A stretch of DNA of 64,000 nt from Pseudoneobacillus sp052180215 (GCF_052180215.1 NZ_CP197471.1:468001-532000), one strand, 5' to 3'; positions 16,920-26,201 are shown, counted from the first letter of the stretch. Made by a program: numbers and translations. The notes: a model not told the origin generated them from the letters alone.

Positions 16920-17074
16920 TGGGTTGCTGCAGTCCTGATTATCGGAAAACGGTAAAGGAACAAGAGGACCGGGTCAATCAAAAAGCTAAGAGGGAAACAC
17001 TCCCCTTATTCGGTAAAATAGCTATGATAATGGTTGTTATTGGAGGCATAATTGTTGCTTACCTAACCTATTAA
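16919..17074 (+). CDS. Small CstA-coupled membrane protein, 51 aa
   Basis: The cstA stop and this start overlap as TAATG, so translation must be coupled. The 51 residues start MGCCSPDYRKTVKEQEDRVN, a short charged cytosolic helix with a vicinal Cys pair at positions 3-4, followed by one membrane helix (about 34-50). In enterobacteria cstA and btsT are followed by the small protein YbdD/YjiX. This one is not visibly homologous but holds the same position, so an accessory role is a fair inference. The CC pair could be acylated or bind metal. A terminator follows. Confidence 0.7.
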   Translation: MGCCSPDYRKTVKEQEDRVNQKAKRETLPLFGKIAMIMVVIGGIIVAYLTY

Positions 17075-17080
17075 AACAGG

Positions 17081-17112
17081 AAAAGTGCACGCACCTGAGC
17101 GTGCACTTTTAA
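17081..17112 (+). terminator. cstA operon terminator
   Basis: AAAAGTGCACGC and GCGTGCACTTTT form a 12-bp perfect stem with a 6-nt loop. Confidence 0.9.
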
Positions 17113-17142
17113 CATGGAGCTATGAAAGGGAGGGAAACAGGG

Positions 17143-18063
17143 ATGAAGATATTAGTGGTTGGAGCAGGAGCTATTGGGGGATATTTCGGAGGACGCTTAT
17201 TGGAAAAGGGCGAAGACGTGACGTTTTTAGTACGGGAAAATAGGAAACGACAACTGGAACAAAACGGTTTAGTCATTGAGAGTGTCCATGGTGATATGAC
17301 GTTGAAGCCTAAATGTATTATAAGTGGGGAAAGGGCTGAAGCCTTTGATGTTGTTCTGATTTCCACAAAAGCTTATCAATTGAGTGGAGCAATCGAAAGT
17401 GTTCGGCCATATGTTAGTGAACATACGATGATTCTTCCTTTATTAAATGGAATGGCCCATATGCCTATCTTGAATAAGGAATTTGGAGAACAACGTGTGT
17501 TAGGGGGATTGTGCTTTATTGAAACAACACTGGATTCGGAAGGAAGAGTTATTCAAACGAGTCCGATAAATGAATTGGTTTTTGGAGAACAGTCAGGTGA
17601 GACAACGGATCGGGTTTTGAAGTTGCAGGATGTTTTTTCTGGAACGAAAGCAACCTTTAGACTTTCTGATAATATTGATCAGGATATGTGGCATAAATAC
17701 TTGTTCATAACGACGTTAAGTGGAGTGACCTCCTTATTTCGCTCACCTATTGGTCCAATTCGTGAGCAGCTGTACGGGTTACAAACGATTCAAAAGGTTC
17801 TAGGAGAAACGGTTGATATCATGCGTGCGCTTGGAGTGCCATTGGCTAACGGAATAGAAGCTGCACAACTAAATAGAGTTAATGAAATTGGCTATGCAAT
17901 GAAGTCATCTTTGCAAAGAGATATGGAAAAACAAATGCCTGTTGAAGGAGACCATTTCTTTGGCTATTTATTAGAGAAGGCCAAAGAAAAAGAGATAGAG
18001 GCGCCTGCACTATCAGCCGTTTATGCTAATTTAAGAATATATGAAAATCAATTACCGCATTAA
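17143..18063 (+). CDS. panE: 2-dehydropantoate 2-reductase family (PanE/ApbA)
   Basis: 306 residues. The N-terminal Rossmann motif GAGAIGGYFGG (about residues 7-17), the KAYQL segment with its conserved Lys near residue 72, LLNGM, and the C-terminal ketopantoate reductase helix bundle are all present. The enzyme reduces 2-dehydropantoate to pantoate with NADPH in pantothenate synthesis. Bacillus genomes carry several paralogues, so this one may act on another 2-keto acid; no pan genes are nearby. ATG 17143 was chosen over 17122 because the protein then begins directly at the Rossmann strand. The stop codon lies in a 51-bp palindrome. Confidence 0.8.
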   Translation: MKILVVGAGAIGGYFGGRLLEKGEDVTFLVRENRKRQLEQNGLVIESVHGDMTLKPKCIISGERAEAFDVVLISTKAYQLSGAIESVRPYVSEHTMILPLLNGMAHMPILNKEFGEQRVLGGLCFIETTLDSEGRVIQTSPINELVFGEQSGETTDRVLKLQDVFSGTKATFRLSDNIDQDMWHKYLFITTLSGVTSLFRSPIGPIREQLYGLQTIQKVLGETVDIMRALGVPLANGIEAAQLNRVNEIGYAMKSSLQRDMEKQMPVEGDHFFGYLLEKAKEKEIEAPALSAVYANLRIYENQLPH

Positions 18064-18102
18064 CGCACCGGGGGTCAGACCCCCGGTGCGTTAATGCGGT
18101 AA
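18052..18102. repeat. Perfect 51-bp palindrome overlapping the end of panE
   Basis: Two 25-bp arms pair without mismatch around the central A at 18077. The left arm (18052-18076) begins TTACCGCATTAACGCACC and ends GGGGGTC; the right arm (18078-18102) begins GACCCCC and ends AATGCGGTAA. The left arm encodes the last residues and stop of panE, and the right arm ends 8 bp before the end of the converging MATE gene. It lacks a clear T-run, so it may be more than a terminator. Confidence 0.85.
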
Positions 18103-18110
18103 AGTGCCGT

Positions 18111-19451
18111 TTAGGCTGCAGCTTGTTTGAGGCTTATTTTGCTCCAGTCTTTTTTGTAAAAGCGTACTAATAGTGTTATGCCGAATAGGGCAAGGTAGGT
18201 GTAAAGGGCCAGCCATGCTCCGTAGCTAGAAAGCTTAAGGATGAACACCATCACATACGTCAATGGAATGAAGAATCCCCAAGCTAACACAAGAGAGGTG
18301 CGCAGCAGGAAAGTGGTATCACCAATCCCGCGAAGACCGCCTCCATAAAAATTAAAGAAACCATCAAAAAGCTGAAGAAATGCAGAAATCATAATCAGTT
18401 TAGCGGTTAGTTCGAACACCAGCGGATCATCTGTATAGATTTTTGCTATGGATTCAGCAAAGAAAAATTCTACTGTACCTAATACTAATAAGAAAATACT
18501 ACCCATAATGGCTGTCTCTGTACCCATTTTTCTTGCTTGAAACGATTTCTCTCTGCCGATTTCTTGACCAACCAAAATCGTGGCAGTCGAACCGAATGCA
18601 CCTGCTGGCATAAACCCAAAGCTCATGATGCTGAGTGCAATTTCATTCGCTGCAAGTGCATGAGTGCCAAGTCGGGTAACAAATGCCGTGAAAACAAACA
18701 TGGCCATACTTTTAGAGAATTCCTGTGTTCCAAGCTTTAAGCTTTCCCTTAGCATCAATTTGGACTCAATGAAATCTAACACAGGTTTGGCAACAAGATG
18801 AAATTGAGCATTCAATGTCTTCAAAAAAGCAAAAGCACTTATTATAAATACAACAGCTTCCCCGATAAAAAGAGCCCATCCGGCACCAGCTAGACCCAGA
18901 TTAGGTAAACCAAGATTCCCATAAGTCAATGTGTACGTAAAGAAAATCATAAAAGCATTTCCAATTAGAGAGGCAATCATAGGTGTTCGGGTATTACCAA
19001 TTCCTCGGAAAAATCCATGTAAAGCAAAGCTTAATATCGAAAAAATCATGGCAAAAAAACGGATTTGTAAATAGTTTTTTCCCTCTGAAACCATATCTGG
19101 GGAACTGCCCAATACGTTTAAAATCCCTTCTGAGCCAAATAAGCCGGTAAAGAGGATGATCACGCCAGCCATTAAACTTAAAAGTAGAGCAATATACGTA
19201 CGTGCAATTCCTTGCTTCATATTATTTGATCCAAAGTTTTGGGCAACAAGATAATTAACTGTATTGCCAATTCCAGAAAAAATAGCCCATGCATTATACA
19301 TAACAATGTTAGAAACCCCAACAATGGCTATGGCCATTGCCCCCAAATTTCCAACCATAATGAGATTTATCATTCCTGTTACGGTCATCGATGCAAAAGA
19401 AGCGATAGATGGGATGGCGAGAAGTAATATCGTTTTCCAGTTGTTCAGCAT
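18111..19451 (-). CDS. MATE-family multidrug efflux transporter
   Basis: About 446 residues with twelve predicted membrane helices and a two-fold MatE repeat. Conserved pieces include PSIASFASMTVTGMINLIMV at the start, GIGNTVNYLVAQNFG, FFRGIGNTRTPM near residue 160 and GGGLRGIGDT in the second half. Such proteins export cationic drugs in exchange for Na+ or H+. The start at 19451 follows GAGGAG by 7 nt; the longer frame to 19535 adds 28 polar residues without a site. It converges on panE across the palindrome. The substrate is unknown. Confidence 0.9.
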   Translation of the reverse strand: MLNNWKTILLLAIPSIASFASMTVTGMINLIMVGNLGAMAIAIVGVSNIVMYNAWAIFSGIGNTVNYLVAQNFGSNNMKQGIARTYIALLLSLMAGVIILFTGLFGSEGILNVLGSSPDMVSEGKNYLQIRFFAMIFSILSFALHGFFRGIGNTRTPMIASLIGNAFMIFFTYTLTYGNLGLPNLGLAGAGWALFIGEAVVFIISAFAFLKTLNAQFHLVAKPVLDFIESKLMLRESLKLGTQEFSKSMAMFVFTAFVTRLGTHALAANEIALSIMSFGFMPAGAFGSTATILVGQEIGREKSFQARKMGTETAIMGSIFLLVLGTVEFFFAESIAKIYTDDPLVFELTAKLIMISAFLQLFDGFFNFYGGGLRGIGDTTFLLRTSLVLAWGFFIPLTYVMVFILKLSSYGAWLALYTYLALFGITLLVRFYKKDWSKISLKQAAA

Positions 19452-19556
19452 AAAGTATCTCCTCACTCTGTTATACATAGAAGTCAAAATATAAAAATGC
19501 CACTCTATCATACAACAATTATCTATATGAAGCACTACCTTTTTATGTAAAAAAAT

Positions 19557-19608
19557 GTAAAGAGCCAGGGGTCATTCCATTCAAAATAGAATGATTCCTG
19601 GCTCTTTT
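19557..19608 (-). terminator. Terminator after nitroreductase gene
   Basis: A long imperfect stem (AGAGCCAGG with CCTGGCTCT, extended by an ATTC/GAAT inner stem), with a T-run on the minus strand. Confidence 0.8.
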
Positions 19609-19613
19609 AATCA

Positions 19614-20240
19614 TTATATAAAACTCACAATCTCTTCAATTGGTAAACGAGTTGTTTCACGTCCTGGGGCTGCTGCTTTCCCTAAAGCGATTAACACGGC
19701 AGGGAAATAACGATCAGAAATATCGAAACGTTCGATAAATTTCTGTTTATTAAATCCACCCATTGGGACAGTATCGTAACCTCTTGCTTTCGCAATCAAC
19801 ATTAATTGCATGGAGATAAGTCCAGTATCAAAGTTAGCAATGTTGATTCTTCCTTCAACCGAAGCAGAAGAGTAAAGTTTAGTAGTATTTTGGACAATAA
19901 GGTTAAATCTTTCCTCATCCATCAAACCAGCTTCTAAGGCAGGTCGATAAACATTTTCCACGTTTTTATACATTTCTTTATCGCCAAGTACAGCGATCAC
20001 AGCAGAAGAGGTTTCAACTTGCTCTTGATTGTTAGCAATCTCACGAAGTTCTTTTTTTGTCTCCTCGTCTTGGATAACAAGAAATTTCCATGGTTGCAGG
20101 TTGCTAGATGATGGGGCAAGAGTCGCTTCGTTTAATATATCTAGAATTTCATCTTGTGAGATTTTTACAGTAGGATCATATTTTCTAACCGAATGACGTT
20201 CACGAATAACAGTCGAGAAGTTTTGTTCTGCTGATAGCAT
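19614..20240 (-). CDS. NAD(P)H nitroreductase family protein
   Basis: 208 residues of the FMN-dependent nitroreductase fold. RERHSVRKYDP (about 14-24) binds FMN phosphate, APSSSNLQPWKFLVI lies near 42-56, and GYDTVPMGGFNKQKF near 154-168. The size and C-terminal IALGK motif match the YdgI/YodC subgroup of Bacillus, which reduces nitro compounds or quinones using NAD(P)H. The start follows AGGAGG (in the TTTCCTCCT complement at about 20245). It stands alone between two terminators. The physiological substrate cannot be read. Confidence 0.88.
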   Translation of the reverse strand: MLSAEQNFSTVIRERHSVRKYDPTVKISQDEILDILNEATLAPSSSNLQPWKFLVIQDEETKKELREIANNQEQVETSSAVIAVLGDKEMYKNVENVYRPALEAGLMDEERFNLIVQNTTKLYSSASVEGRINIANFDTGLISMQLMLIAKARGYDTVPMGGFNKQKFIERFDISDRYFPAVLIALGKAAAPGRETTRLPIEEIVSFI

Positions 20241-20372
20241 TCTATTTTCCTCCTATAATAAAGTTACTTACTATTCGTAAGCTTTGTTTATAAAGATTAC
20301 TACGTGTAAAACATAAAGTCAAACGTTTTATCTTGAAATGAAAATATTTCAAAATAGAAATAAAATAGAAAT

Positions 20373-20410
20373 AAAAAAGAGCTGAGACTATTACATATCC
20401 CAGCTCTTTC
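20373..20410 (-). terminator. Terminator after GGDEF gene
   Basis: AAAGAGCTGAGA and the complementary CCCAGCTCTTT form a stem of about ten pairs, with T-rich sequence following on the minus strand. Confidence 0.75.
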
Positions 20411-20414
20411 ATTA

Positions 20415-21647
20415 TTATGAAATTTTCTTTACGGTTACTCTGTTTCTGCCATGTTCTTTTGATTGGAGAAGTAATTGGTCTGCGTAAATATATCCTTTTT
20501 CAATGGTTACTGGATCGTTTATTTTGAAAAAATAAAGTCCAAACGAAGCTGTATAAGAAATGGAGGTCTTATTAGCTTGGAACTCGCACTGGACGGTGCT
20601 GTTTTCGACTTTATGTAAAATCTCTTCCACTAAATCCTTGCATTGGAAATAGTTTCGTTTACAAAGGAAAAGGGTAAATTCCTCGCCGCCACTTCGAAAC
20701 AAAAAATCATCATCGCTTAGGTTATCTTTAAGCGTAGAAGCAAAATGCTGAATGACTTGGTCACCGATGGAATGATTATAGCTATCATTGATGCTTTTAA
20801 AATTATCAATATCTGCTACTACGATGCCGATACATTCTTCAGATTCGTTTTCACTTAGCTCGGCCATTTTTTTATCCATAAAAGCTCGGTTTGGGACGCC
20901 TGTTAAAAAATCAGTGTATGCCATATGCTCAAATTTATCGCGTTCCATCTTATTTTGGGCGCTCTGAGATTTGGAAATGAACGAGCGACTAACGATATAG
21001 TTTAAGATAAACAAGCTAATCAGGATGTCCCATTTTTCCTCTTGAACGAAAATCAATAGCAGCCCATTTGTGAAGGCGGTTTTTCCCATATCAAGAACGC
21101 TTCTGCTTTTGAAGAAATCAATCACATCTTTTTTTGTCGTAAAATCACCTGACAATGAAAAGACAATGGATAGTAGAATATCGGTGAGTACTGAATTCAC
21201 ACAAACTAGTAAAACCATTAAAATCCAGAATCCAAATGGTAGATTTTCGAAACTAGGATACAGCCATTGGAATAAATAAAAGGCAATGGAATTAATAATG
21301 GCAAAGGAACCAATATTATAAAAGGTATCAAAAAGTTCATCAGGATCTGCCGTTTTGGTTCGCTTTCTATGGTAGTAAATGGTGAATCTATGAGCCACTT
21401 CAAATAGGAATATTCCGAGTGGGCCACTAAAAATGGCAAATGCAAGACTATAGCTTATTCCATAATCAAAGCTAGCACTTCCATTTTTCGTGATAACACG
21501 AAGGTGTTGATATAAGGTAGAAAATAAGTAAAATAGGAAAAATGCTTTTAGATACATATGATTTTCTACCATAATATGTTTTGATTCTATGGCTAAACCC
21601 AAAGAAATAAAAAATAGTATTAATTCGAATAATCTGACCCTCAGCAT
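20415..21647 (-). CDS. Membrane-bound diguanylate cyclase (GGDEF)
   Basis: 410 residues. Six to eight membrane helices occupy residues 1-205 (resembling a MASE-type sensor), followed by a GGDEF domain (about 240-405) with DFLTGVPNRAFMD, DIDNFKSINDSYNHSIGD and the active-site GGEEF. The catalytic residues look intact, so it should make cyclic di-GMP from two GTP. The inhibitory I-site Arg is replaced by Ser (LSDDDFLFRSGGEEF), so product feedback is probably absent. No EAL domain is attached. It is a single gene with its own terminator. Confidence 0.9.
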   Translation of the reverse strand: MLRVRLFELILFFISLGLAIESKHIMVENHMYLKAFFLFYLFSTLYQHLRVITKNGSASFDYGISYSLAFAIFSGPLGIFLFEVAHRFTIYYHRKRTKTADPDELFDTFYNIGSFAIINSIAFYLFQWLYPSFENLPFGFWILMVLLVCVNSVLTDILLSIVFSLSGDFTTKKDVIDFFKSRSVLDMGKTAFTNGLLLIFVQEEKWDILISLFILNYIVSRSFISKSQSAQNKMERDKFEHMAYTDFLTGVPNRAFMDKKMAELSENESEECIGIVVADIDNFKSINDSYNHSIGDQVIQHFASTLKDNLSDDDFLFRSGGEEFTLFLCKRNYFQCKDLVEEILHKVENSTVQCEFQANKTSISYTASFGLYFFKINDPVTIEKGYIYADQLLLQSKEHGRNRVTVKKIS

Positions 21648-21831
21648 ATCCGTTCAATCCTCTCAAAATGCTTCATCTCTTTAATAATCCTGTTCTTTTA
21701 GAAGGAACAGTTGTCCGTGAGAGATGTATGCTATTTTAATTATAAGCTAAAATTTGGAAAAGTACATACAATTTGATAGATAAATTAATCAAAAAGTGGA
21801 AATATTAGTAAAAATTAATTTTTAATAGATT

Positions 21832-21866
21832 AAAAAGTGTCATTGACCAAGTCAATGACACTTCTT
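21832..21866 (-). terminator. gltT terminator
   Basis: AAGTGTCATTGAC and GTCAATGACACTT form a 13-bp perfect stem with a 3-nt loop. Confidence 0.9.
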
Positions 21867-21873
21867 CTGAATA

Positions 21874-23154
21874 TTATGCAATATTTTCTTGCTTTGGATC
21901 ATCAAGGGAGTTTAAATAGCTTTGTCCTTTTTTGAAGTCGTATTGACCTTCCCACTTTGAAACGACAACAGCCGCTAAAGAATTTCCGATTACGTTTACG
22001 ACTGTTCTCGCCATATCTAAAATTCGGTCAATCCCAGCAATAAAGGCAAGTCCTTCTAGAGGAATATCAACAGAACCAAGGGTAGCAAGAAGTACAACGA
22101 AAGAGACTCCAGGTACACCTGCAATTCCCTTTGAGGTGACCATTAATACAAGCATTAATGTAATCTGCTCTCCAATACTAATATCAATTCCGTATAGCTG
22201 AGCAATAAAGAGAGCCGCTATTGCCTGGTAAAGAGTAGATCCATCAAGATTAAACGAGTATCCTGTCGGAACCACAAAGGATGTAATCCCTTTCGGACAA
22301 CCGAATTTCTCCATTTTTTCGATGATCTTTGGTAAAACCGTTTCAGAGCTTGCTGTGGAATAAGCAAGAATTAATTCGTCCTTTAAGATCTTTATAAGAG
22401 AGAAGATACTGATTTTGGCAAACTTTGCTACGCTTCCTAAAACCACAAATATAAAGAATAACATAGCCCCGTAAACCGTAAGAACCAACTTTCCAAGCGG
22501 AAGCAAAGATTGAATTCCAAAGGTAGATACGGTTACACCGATTAAAGCGAAAACACCGAATGGGGCGAATTTCATGATCTGATTGGTAACCCAGAACATC
22601 GCATCAGCCACACCACTAAAGAAGCTTAGAACGGGCTTTCCTTTTTCACCTATAGCAGCAACGCCAAGACCGAATAGTACAGAAAAGAAAATGACCGCAA
22701 GCATGTCACCGTTTACAAGTGATTGGAAGATATTGCTTGGGACAATATTGACAAATGTATCAGCCATAGTGTGGCTTTCAACTGTTTCGGTTGTTTCAAT
22801 ATATTTAGAAATATCCCCTTTTGAAAGATGAGTCATATCAATGCCTTCACCGGGACGGATGATATTAGCTACAAGTAATCCGAGGATAATGGCAATAGTA
22901 GTGATGATCTCAAAATAAATAATCGTCTTCCCGCCAAGCTTCCCTAGCTTTTTCATATCGCCAGTACCAGCGACTCCAATAATTAGGGTTGAAACCACAA
23001 TCGGAATAACAATCATTTTGATTAAACGAATAAAAATATCTCCAATGGGCTTTAAATAAGTCGTAACCTCTGGATTACCATAAAAAATAGCACCAACAGC
23101 AATCCCTAGTACTAATCCAATTAATATTTGTAATGCTAGTCCAAATCTTTTCAT
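21874..23154 (-). CDS. gltT: Proton/sodium-glutamate symporter GltT
   Basis: 426 residues of the dicarboxylate/amino acid:cation symporter family. The first re-entrant loop serine motif is STASSETVLP (about 265-274), then PTGYSFNLDGSTLYQ, SKGIAGVPG in the second hairpin, and the substrate-binding helix GIDRILDMARTVVNVIGN. These match GltT/GltP transporters that bring in glutamate and aspartate with Na+ or H+. A Shine-Dalgarno-like GAGAGGAT precedes the ATG. It is monocistronic. The 320 bp upstream (23155-23475) hold nothing else that I can identify. Confidence 0.93.
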   Translation of the reverse strand: MKRFGLALQILIGLVLGIAVGAIFYGNPEVTTYLKPIGDIFIRLIKMIVIPIVVSTLIIGVAGTGDMKKLGKLGGKTIIYFEIITTIAIILGLLVANIIRPGEGIDMTHLSKGDISKYIETTETVESHTMADTFVNIVPSNIFQSLVNGDMLAVIFFSVLFGLGVAAIGEKGKPVLSFFSGVADAMFWVTNQIMKFAPFGVFALIGVTVSTFGIQSLLPLGKLVLTVYGAMLFFIFVVLGSVAKFAKISIFSLIKILKDELILAYSTASSETVLPKIIEKMEKFGCPKGITSFVVPTGYSFNLDGSTLYQAIAALFIAQLYGIDISIGEQITLMLVLMVTSKGIAGVPGVSFVVLLATLGSVDIPLEGLAFIAGIDRILDMARTVVNVIGNSLAAVVVSKWEGQYDFKKGQSYLNSLDDPKQENIA

Positions 23155-23475
23155 CGTTCCATCCTCTCTAGAAGTTAATACAAATGATGTGAATATTTTA
23201 CTATGTTGAAATAATATCAGTAAGGGTGACCACCATCATAACATTTTTTAAAAACAAAGTGTTAATATAGTATTCCTCAAAAAAACATACGTATGAGAGG
23301 GGTTGTTTTTGTCCTCTTAATTTTTGAAAATAATAATAAATGGAATAAACAGAAAATGGTTGCCGCATTTGTAAAAGGAATGTAATACAATGAACCCCCA
23401 TAAATGAGCTATAAACCTGAAATAGTGTAATAAGGATACATATGTATTTTTAGCTTTAATAGAGGAGGTCCCTAA

Positions 23476-23805
23476 ATGGAGATGTATGTTCAGAATTCTC
23501 TTTTAGAATGGAAAGAAGAAATGGTCAGACAAAAAATGGAAATAGACCAAGAGTATGAAATGGTTAAAAGTGAACTTCAATTGTATTCCTATAAATATGG
23601 AATTACAAAACAAGTGATTCAATCGACGATTAACGAAAAAATTATCAGCAATATTAAAACCATTTACCAGAAGCCTTTTGAGGAAAGATTTAATGAGCTT
23701 AAACAATATATTATGGAATTGGAGGAAAAGCGAAAAGTTTTTCAAATGTTCGTCGATAAAATCGAGAAGGTTAGTGAAGCAAGTGAAAGAGAAACCGTAG
23801 AGTAG
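23476..23805 (+). CDS. Helical, probably coiled-coil protein, 109 aa
   Basis: A highly charged soluble protein with long heptad-like stretches (EWKEEMVRQKMEIDQEYEMV at about 11-30; FNELKQYIMELEEKRKVFQM at about 74-93). There is no signal peptide or membrane helix. GAGGAGGT precedes the ATG. I do not recognise the family. It is followed by a bidirectional terminator shared with the converging kinase gene. A structural or regulatory partner role is possible but unproven. Confidence 0.65.
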   Translation: MEMYVQNSLLEWKEEMVRQKMEIDQEYEMVKSELQLYSYKYGITKQVIQSTINEKIISNIKTIYQKPFEERFNELKQYIMELEEKRKVFQMFVDKIEKVSEASERETVE

Positions 23806-23843
23806 AAAAAAGGTAACTTCCTCTAAGGGAGTTACCTTTTTTG
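23805..23843. terminator. Bidirectional terminator
   Basis: AAAAAAGGTAACT and GTTACCTTTTTT form a strong A/T-flanked stem between converging genes. Confidence 0.88.
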
Positions 23844-23848
23844 TGAAC

Positions 23849-25117
23849 TTATGATACAGATGGAATTTCAGCCTTCCCTATTCTAGGAAATTGAAGAACA
23901 AAGGTGGTCCCATGCCCCAATAGACTTCTGACCTGAATTTTTCCATTCATGGAATGAACGATACTATAAACGACCATCATTCCAAGTCCTGTCCCATTTT
24001 TACCACGCGTAGAAAAGTAAGGCTCACCAAGACGGTCCATTTGTTCCTTGGTCATGCCTGTTCCAGTATCTGACACGGATAATTCGACCATGTCTTCTAA
24101 AATGTTTGTTTCAATTTTCATTGATCCGCCATTTGTTTCCATTGCTTCAATAGCATTTTTGATAATGTTAAGGATGCATTGATGGAAAAGTTGAGCTTCC
24201 CCCATAATATGTCCGTTTCTTATTTGGGTGAGGATCGTAACAGAATTCATATTAGCGAGTGGATTGATAATTTCTAAAATATGATTGATTTCATGCTCCA
24301 GATTTAATATTTCTGTTTTATGTGGATATGGTTTTGCGAATGTAAGATAATCTCGAATAATGCCTTCTGCACGGTCCAATTCCGACTTTGCAAGCTGAAA
24401 AAATTCTTTTCTTTTTTCAATAGGAAATTCTTCAGACTCAAGCAACTGTAAAAAGCCGCGGGTAACGGTTAAGGGATTCCGAACTTCGTGGGAAATGGAT
24501 GCAGCTAAATGACTGACTAATTCTAGCTTTTCTGCTCGTTGTATTCTACGGTTGATCGCAATCGAATTTCTCACCCACTCTAACATGGTCACAAGTAAAA
24601 TAATACTTCCTCCATAGAAGGCGATAATCAGATAGTCATATCCTGTTGTGAAATCGAAAAAATACTGCACTGATTTCATAACGAAAAGACCATTGAGTAT
24701 AGTGGCTAATCCCAACAAAGCCAATTTCTTTCTTAATCGCCAGTCATGGTAATACTTTGACAAAAAGATAACCGCAATGGTTTCAACTGAGACGGCTATA
24801 AGATTGGCCCATGCTTCGTACGGATAAAGAATCCCAATATACATGACGATAAAACCAAGAAGGGGTATCATACAGCGTATCCCACCGTATAAACCTGCCA
24901 TAACAAAAACGGTATGTCTCAAATCCATTTGGAACGAATTATCGATCCGAACGTTAAAAATCATATTAATAATAATAGCTAATCCATAAGCGATCGTATA
25001 AAGGAGTGCTTTTTTATTTTTTGAAAAGTTTTGTTTGTCAATGATCATTTCTGTACATAGAGAAATGAGTAGGATAAAAAATAAATCAACAATTAACACT
25101 TTGAAGGTCTCTAGCAT
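23849..25117 (-). CDS. KinB-like membrane sensor histidine kinase
   Basis: About 422 residues. Six N-terminal membrane helices (to about 180) are followed by HisKA with ASISHEVRNPLTVTRGFLQL (His210 the probable acceptor) and an ATPase domain with NIIKNAIEAM, DTGTGM and GTGLGMMVVYS. The domain plan and the sequence around the H-box match sporulation kinase KinB of Bacillus subtilis, which phosphorylates Spo0F; no response regulator is adjacent, as expected for such orphan kinases. The ATG at 25117 follows GAGGA by 7 nt. A role at the start of sporulation is inferred. Confidence 0.85.
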   Translation of the reverse strand: MLETFKVLIVDLFFILLISLCTEMIIDKQNFSKNKKALLYTIAYGLAIIINMIFNVRIDNSFQMDLRHTVFVMAGLYGGIRCMIPLLGFIVMYIGILYPYEAWANLIAVSVETIAVIFLSKYYHDWRLRKKLALLGLATILNGLFVMKSVQYFFDFTTGYDYLIIAFYGGSIILLVTMLEWVRNSIAINRRIQRAEKLELVSHLAASISHEVRNPLTVTRGFLQLLESEEFPIEKRKEFFQLAKSELDRAEGIIRDYLTFAKPYPHKTEILNLEHEINHILEIINPLANMNSVTILTQIRNGHIMGEAQLFHQCILNIIKNAIEAMETNGGSMKIETNILEDMVELSVSDTGTGMTKEQMDRLGEPYFSTRGKNGTGLGMMVVYSIVHSMNGKIQVRSLLGHGTTFVLQFPRIGKAEIPSVS

Positions 25118-25233
25118 AGTTGATTCCTCAATTAGTAGATTTAATACCCTCATTATAGATGAAATTGGTCGATTTTTGTTAGATAAAAATAAAAAATATT
25201 CAGATTATAGAAAGAAACAGGAGGGATTTTTCC

Positions 25234-25731
25234 CTATTTGCTGATTTGAATGTCTAATAGTTTCTTTTTTGAGTAGTGGAAAACCAATAGTAATAAGATA
25301 GAAGCTATTGGATAAGTTGGAATAGAATAAAAAAGTTTCCAACCGGTATAGGTAAGGGCATGATTTTTAACAGCAAGCCATTCGAAAAATAGTGAAAAGC
25401 CTGTCCAACATAATATATACACAACTGTTTTTTTACCATAAAGCTCCCATTTGTCATACCCAAATAAGAAGAGAAGAGAAGCACATGGATACATAAATAA
25501 GTGATAGAGTGCACCTGAGAGCTCATAGGTCTTGTTATCGGAAAAATAATACATTTTAAACGGTGTGGCCAGAAGAAAATAATCAATGCTCGCTACCAAT
25601 CCGATGCAAAACACCCAAATAATAAGCACTAATATAGAAGGGAAATAGTTTCGTATCGGGTAAAACAAGGAGAGAATAATAATGGTTGTAATAATGAAAT
25701 ACCATTCATTCCAATCGAAGGTAACATTCAT
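25234..25731 (-). CDS. CBO0543-family membrane protein
   Basis: 165 residues with five predicted membrane helices. The family pattern is visible in LYHLFMYPCASLLFLFGYDK, SLFFEWLAVKNHALTYTGWK and FYSIPTYPIASI (conserved E, W and YP). The function of CBO0543 proteins is unknown. The start codon overlaps the stop of the upstream paralogue as ATGA, so the two are translated together and may form a heteromer. Two more homologues lie elsewhere in the window. Confidence 0.8.
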   Translation of the reverse strand: MNVTFDWNEWYFIITTIIILSLFYPIRNYFPSILVLIIWVFCIGLVASIDYFLLATPFKMYYFSDNKTYELSGALYHLFMYPCASLLFLFGYDKWELYGKKTVVYILCWTGFSLFFEWLAVKNHALTYTGWKLFYSIPTYPIASILLLLVFHYSKKKLLDIQISK

Positions 25732-26201
25732 AATCTCCAGTCTCCTTTAAACAAAAGCTTACGAAAGATTGTCATAAAGCTTATTAAAAACAACAGCCCT
25801 GCCAACCAAAAAACAGGTGACCACCAAAAATGCCAGTGTATATGTTTAATCACACCTAAAAAATCAGATAACCATTCTAGCCCTGTTAGCAGTAAAACAG
25901 AACTTATGATGAATAATAGCTTTTTAAAACGTGAACTCAACATGAGAAAATATTGAAGGAAGGCAACCATAAGAGCTGGATAAAGGATAATTCGATTAAT
26001 AAAATGGGCAAATTCAAGGCTAAAAACTTCTGGAATATCAATTGTTTTGAAATTCATATAACAGAAAGCAGAAAAATTTTGGAAGACATAGGAACTAATC
26101 AGCCAATAGACAAGGATTTCTAGGCTATGCAGGTATTTCTTCATTTTTGAAAAAAGAATGATTACCATCACATTCAATATGATATAAAAGAATAAAATCA
26201 T
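25728..26201 (-). CDS. CBO0543-family membrane protein
   Basis: About 157 residues, five predicted helices and the family core (LILYPALMVAFLQYFLM-like central helix, GLEWLSDFLGVIKHIHWHFW with the conserved E-W). ATG 26201 follows AAAGGAG by 9 nt; the longer frame starting at 26231 has no site. Its stop overlaps the next CBO0543 gene by four bases. Function unknown. The tandem arrangement of divergent paralogues suggests an assembled membrane complex. Confidence 0.78.
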   Translation of the reverse strand: MILFFYIILNVMVIILFSKMKKYLHSLEILVYWLISSYVFQNFSAFCYMNFKTIDIPEVFSLEFAHFINRIILYPALMVAFLQYFLMLSSRFKKLLFIISSVLLLTGLEWLSDFLGVIKHIHWHFWWSPVFWLAGLLFLISFMTIFRKLLFKGDWRL

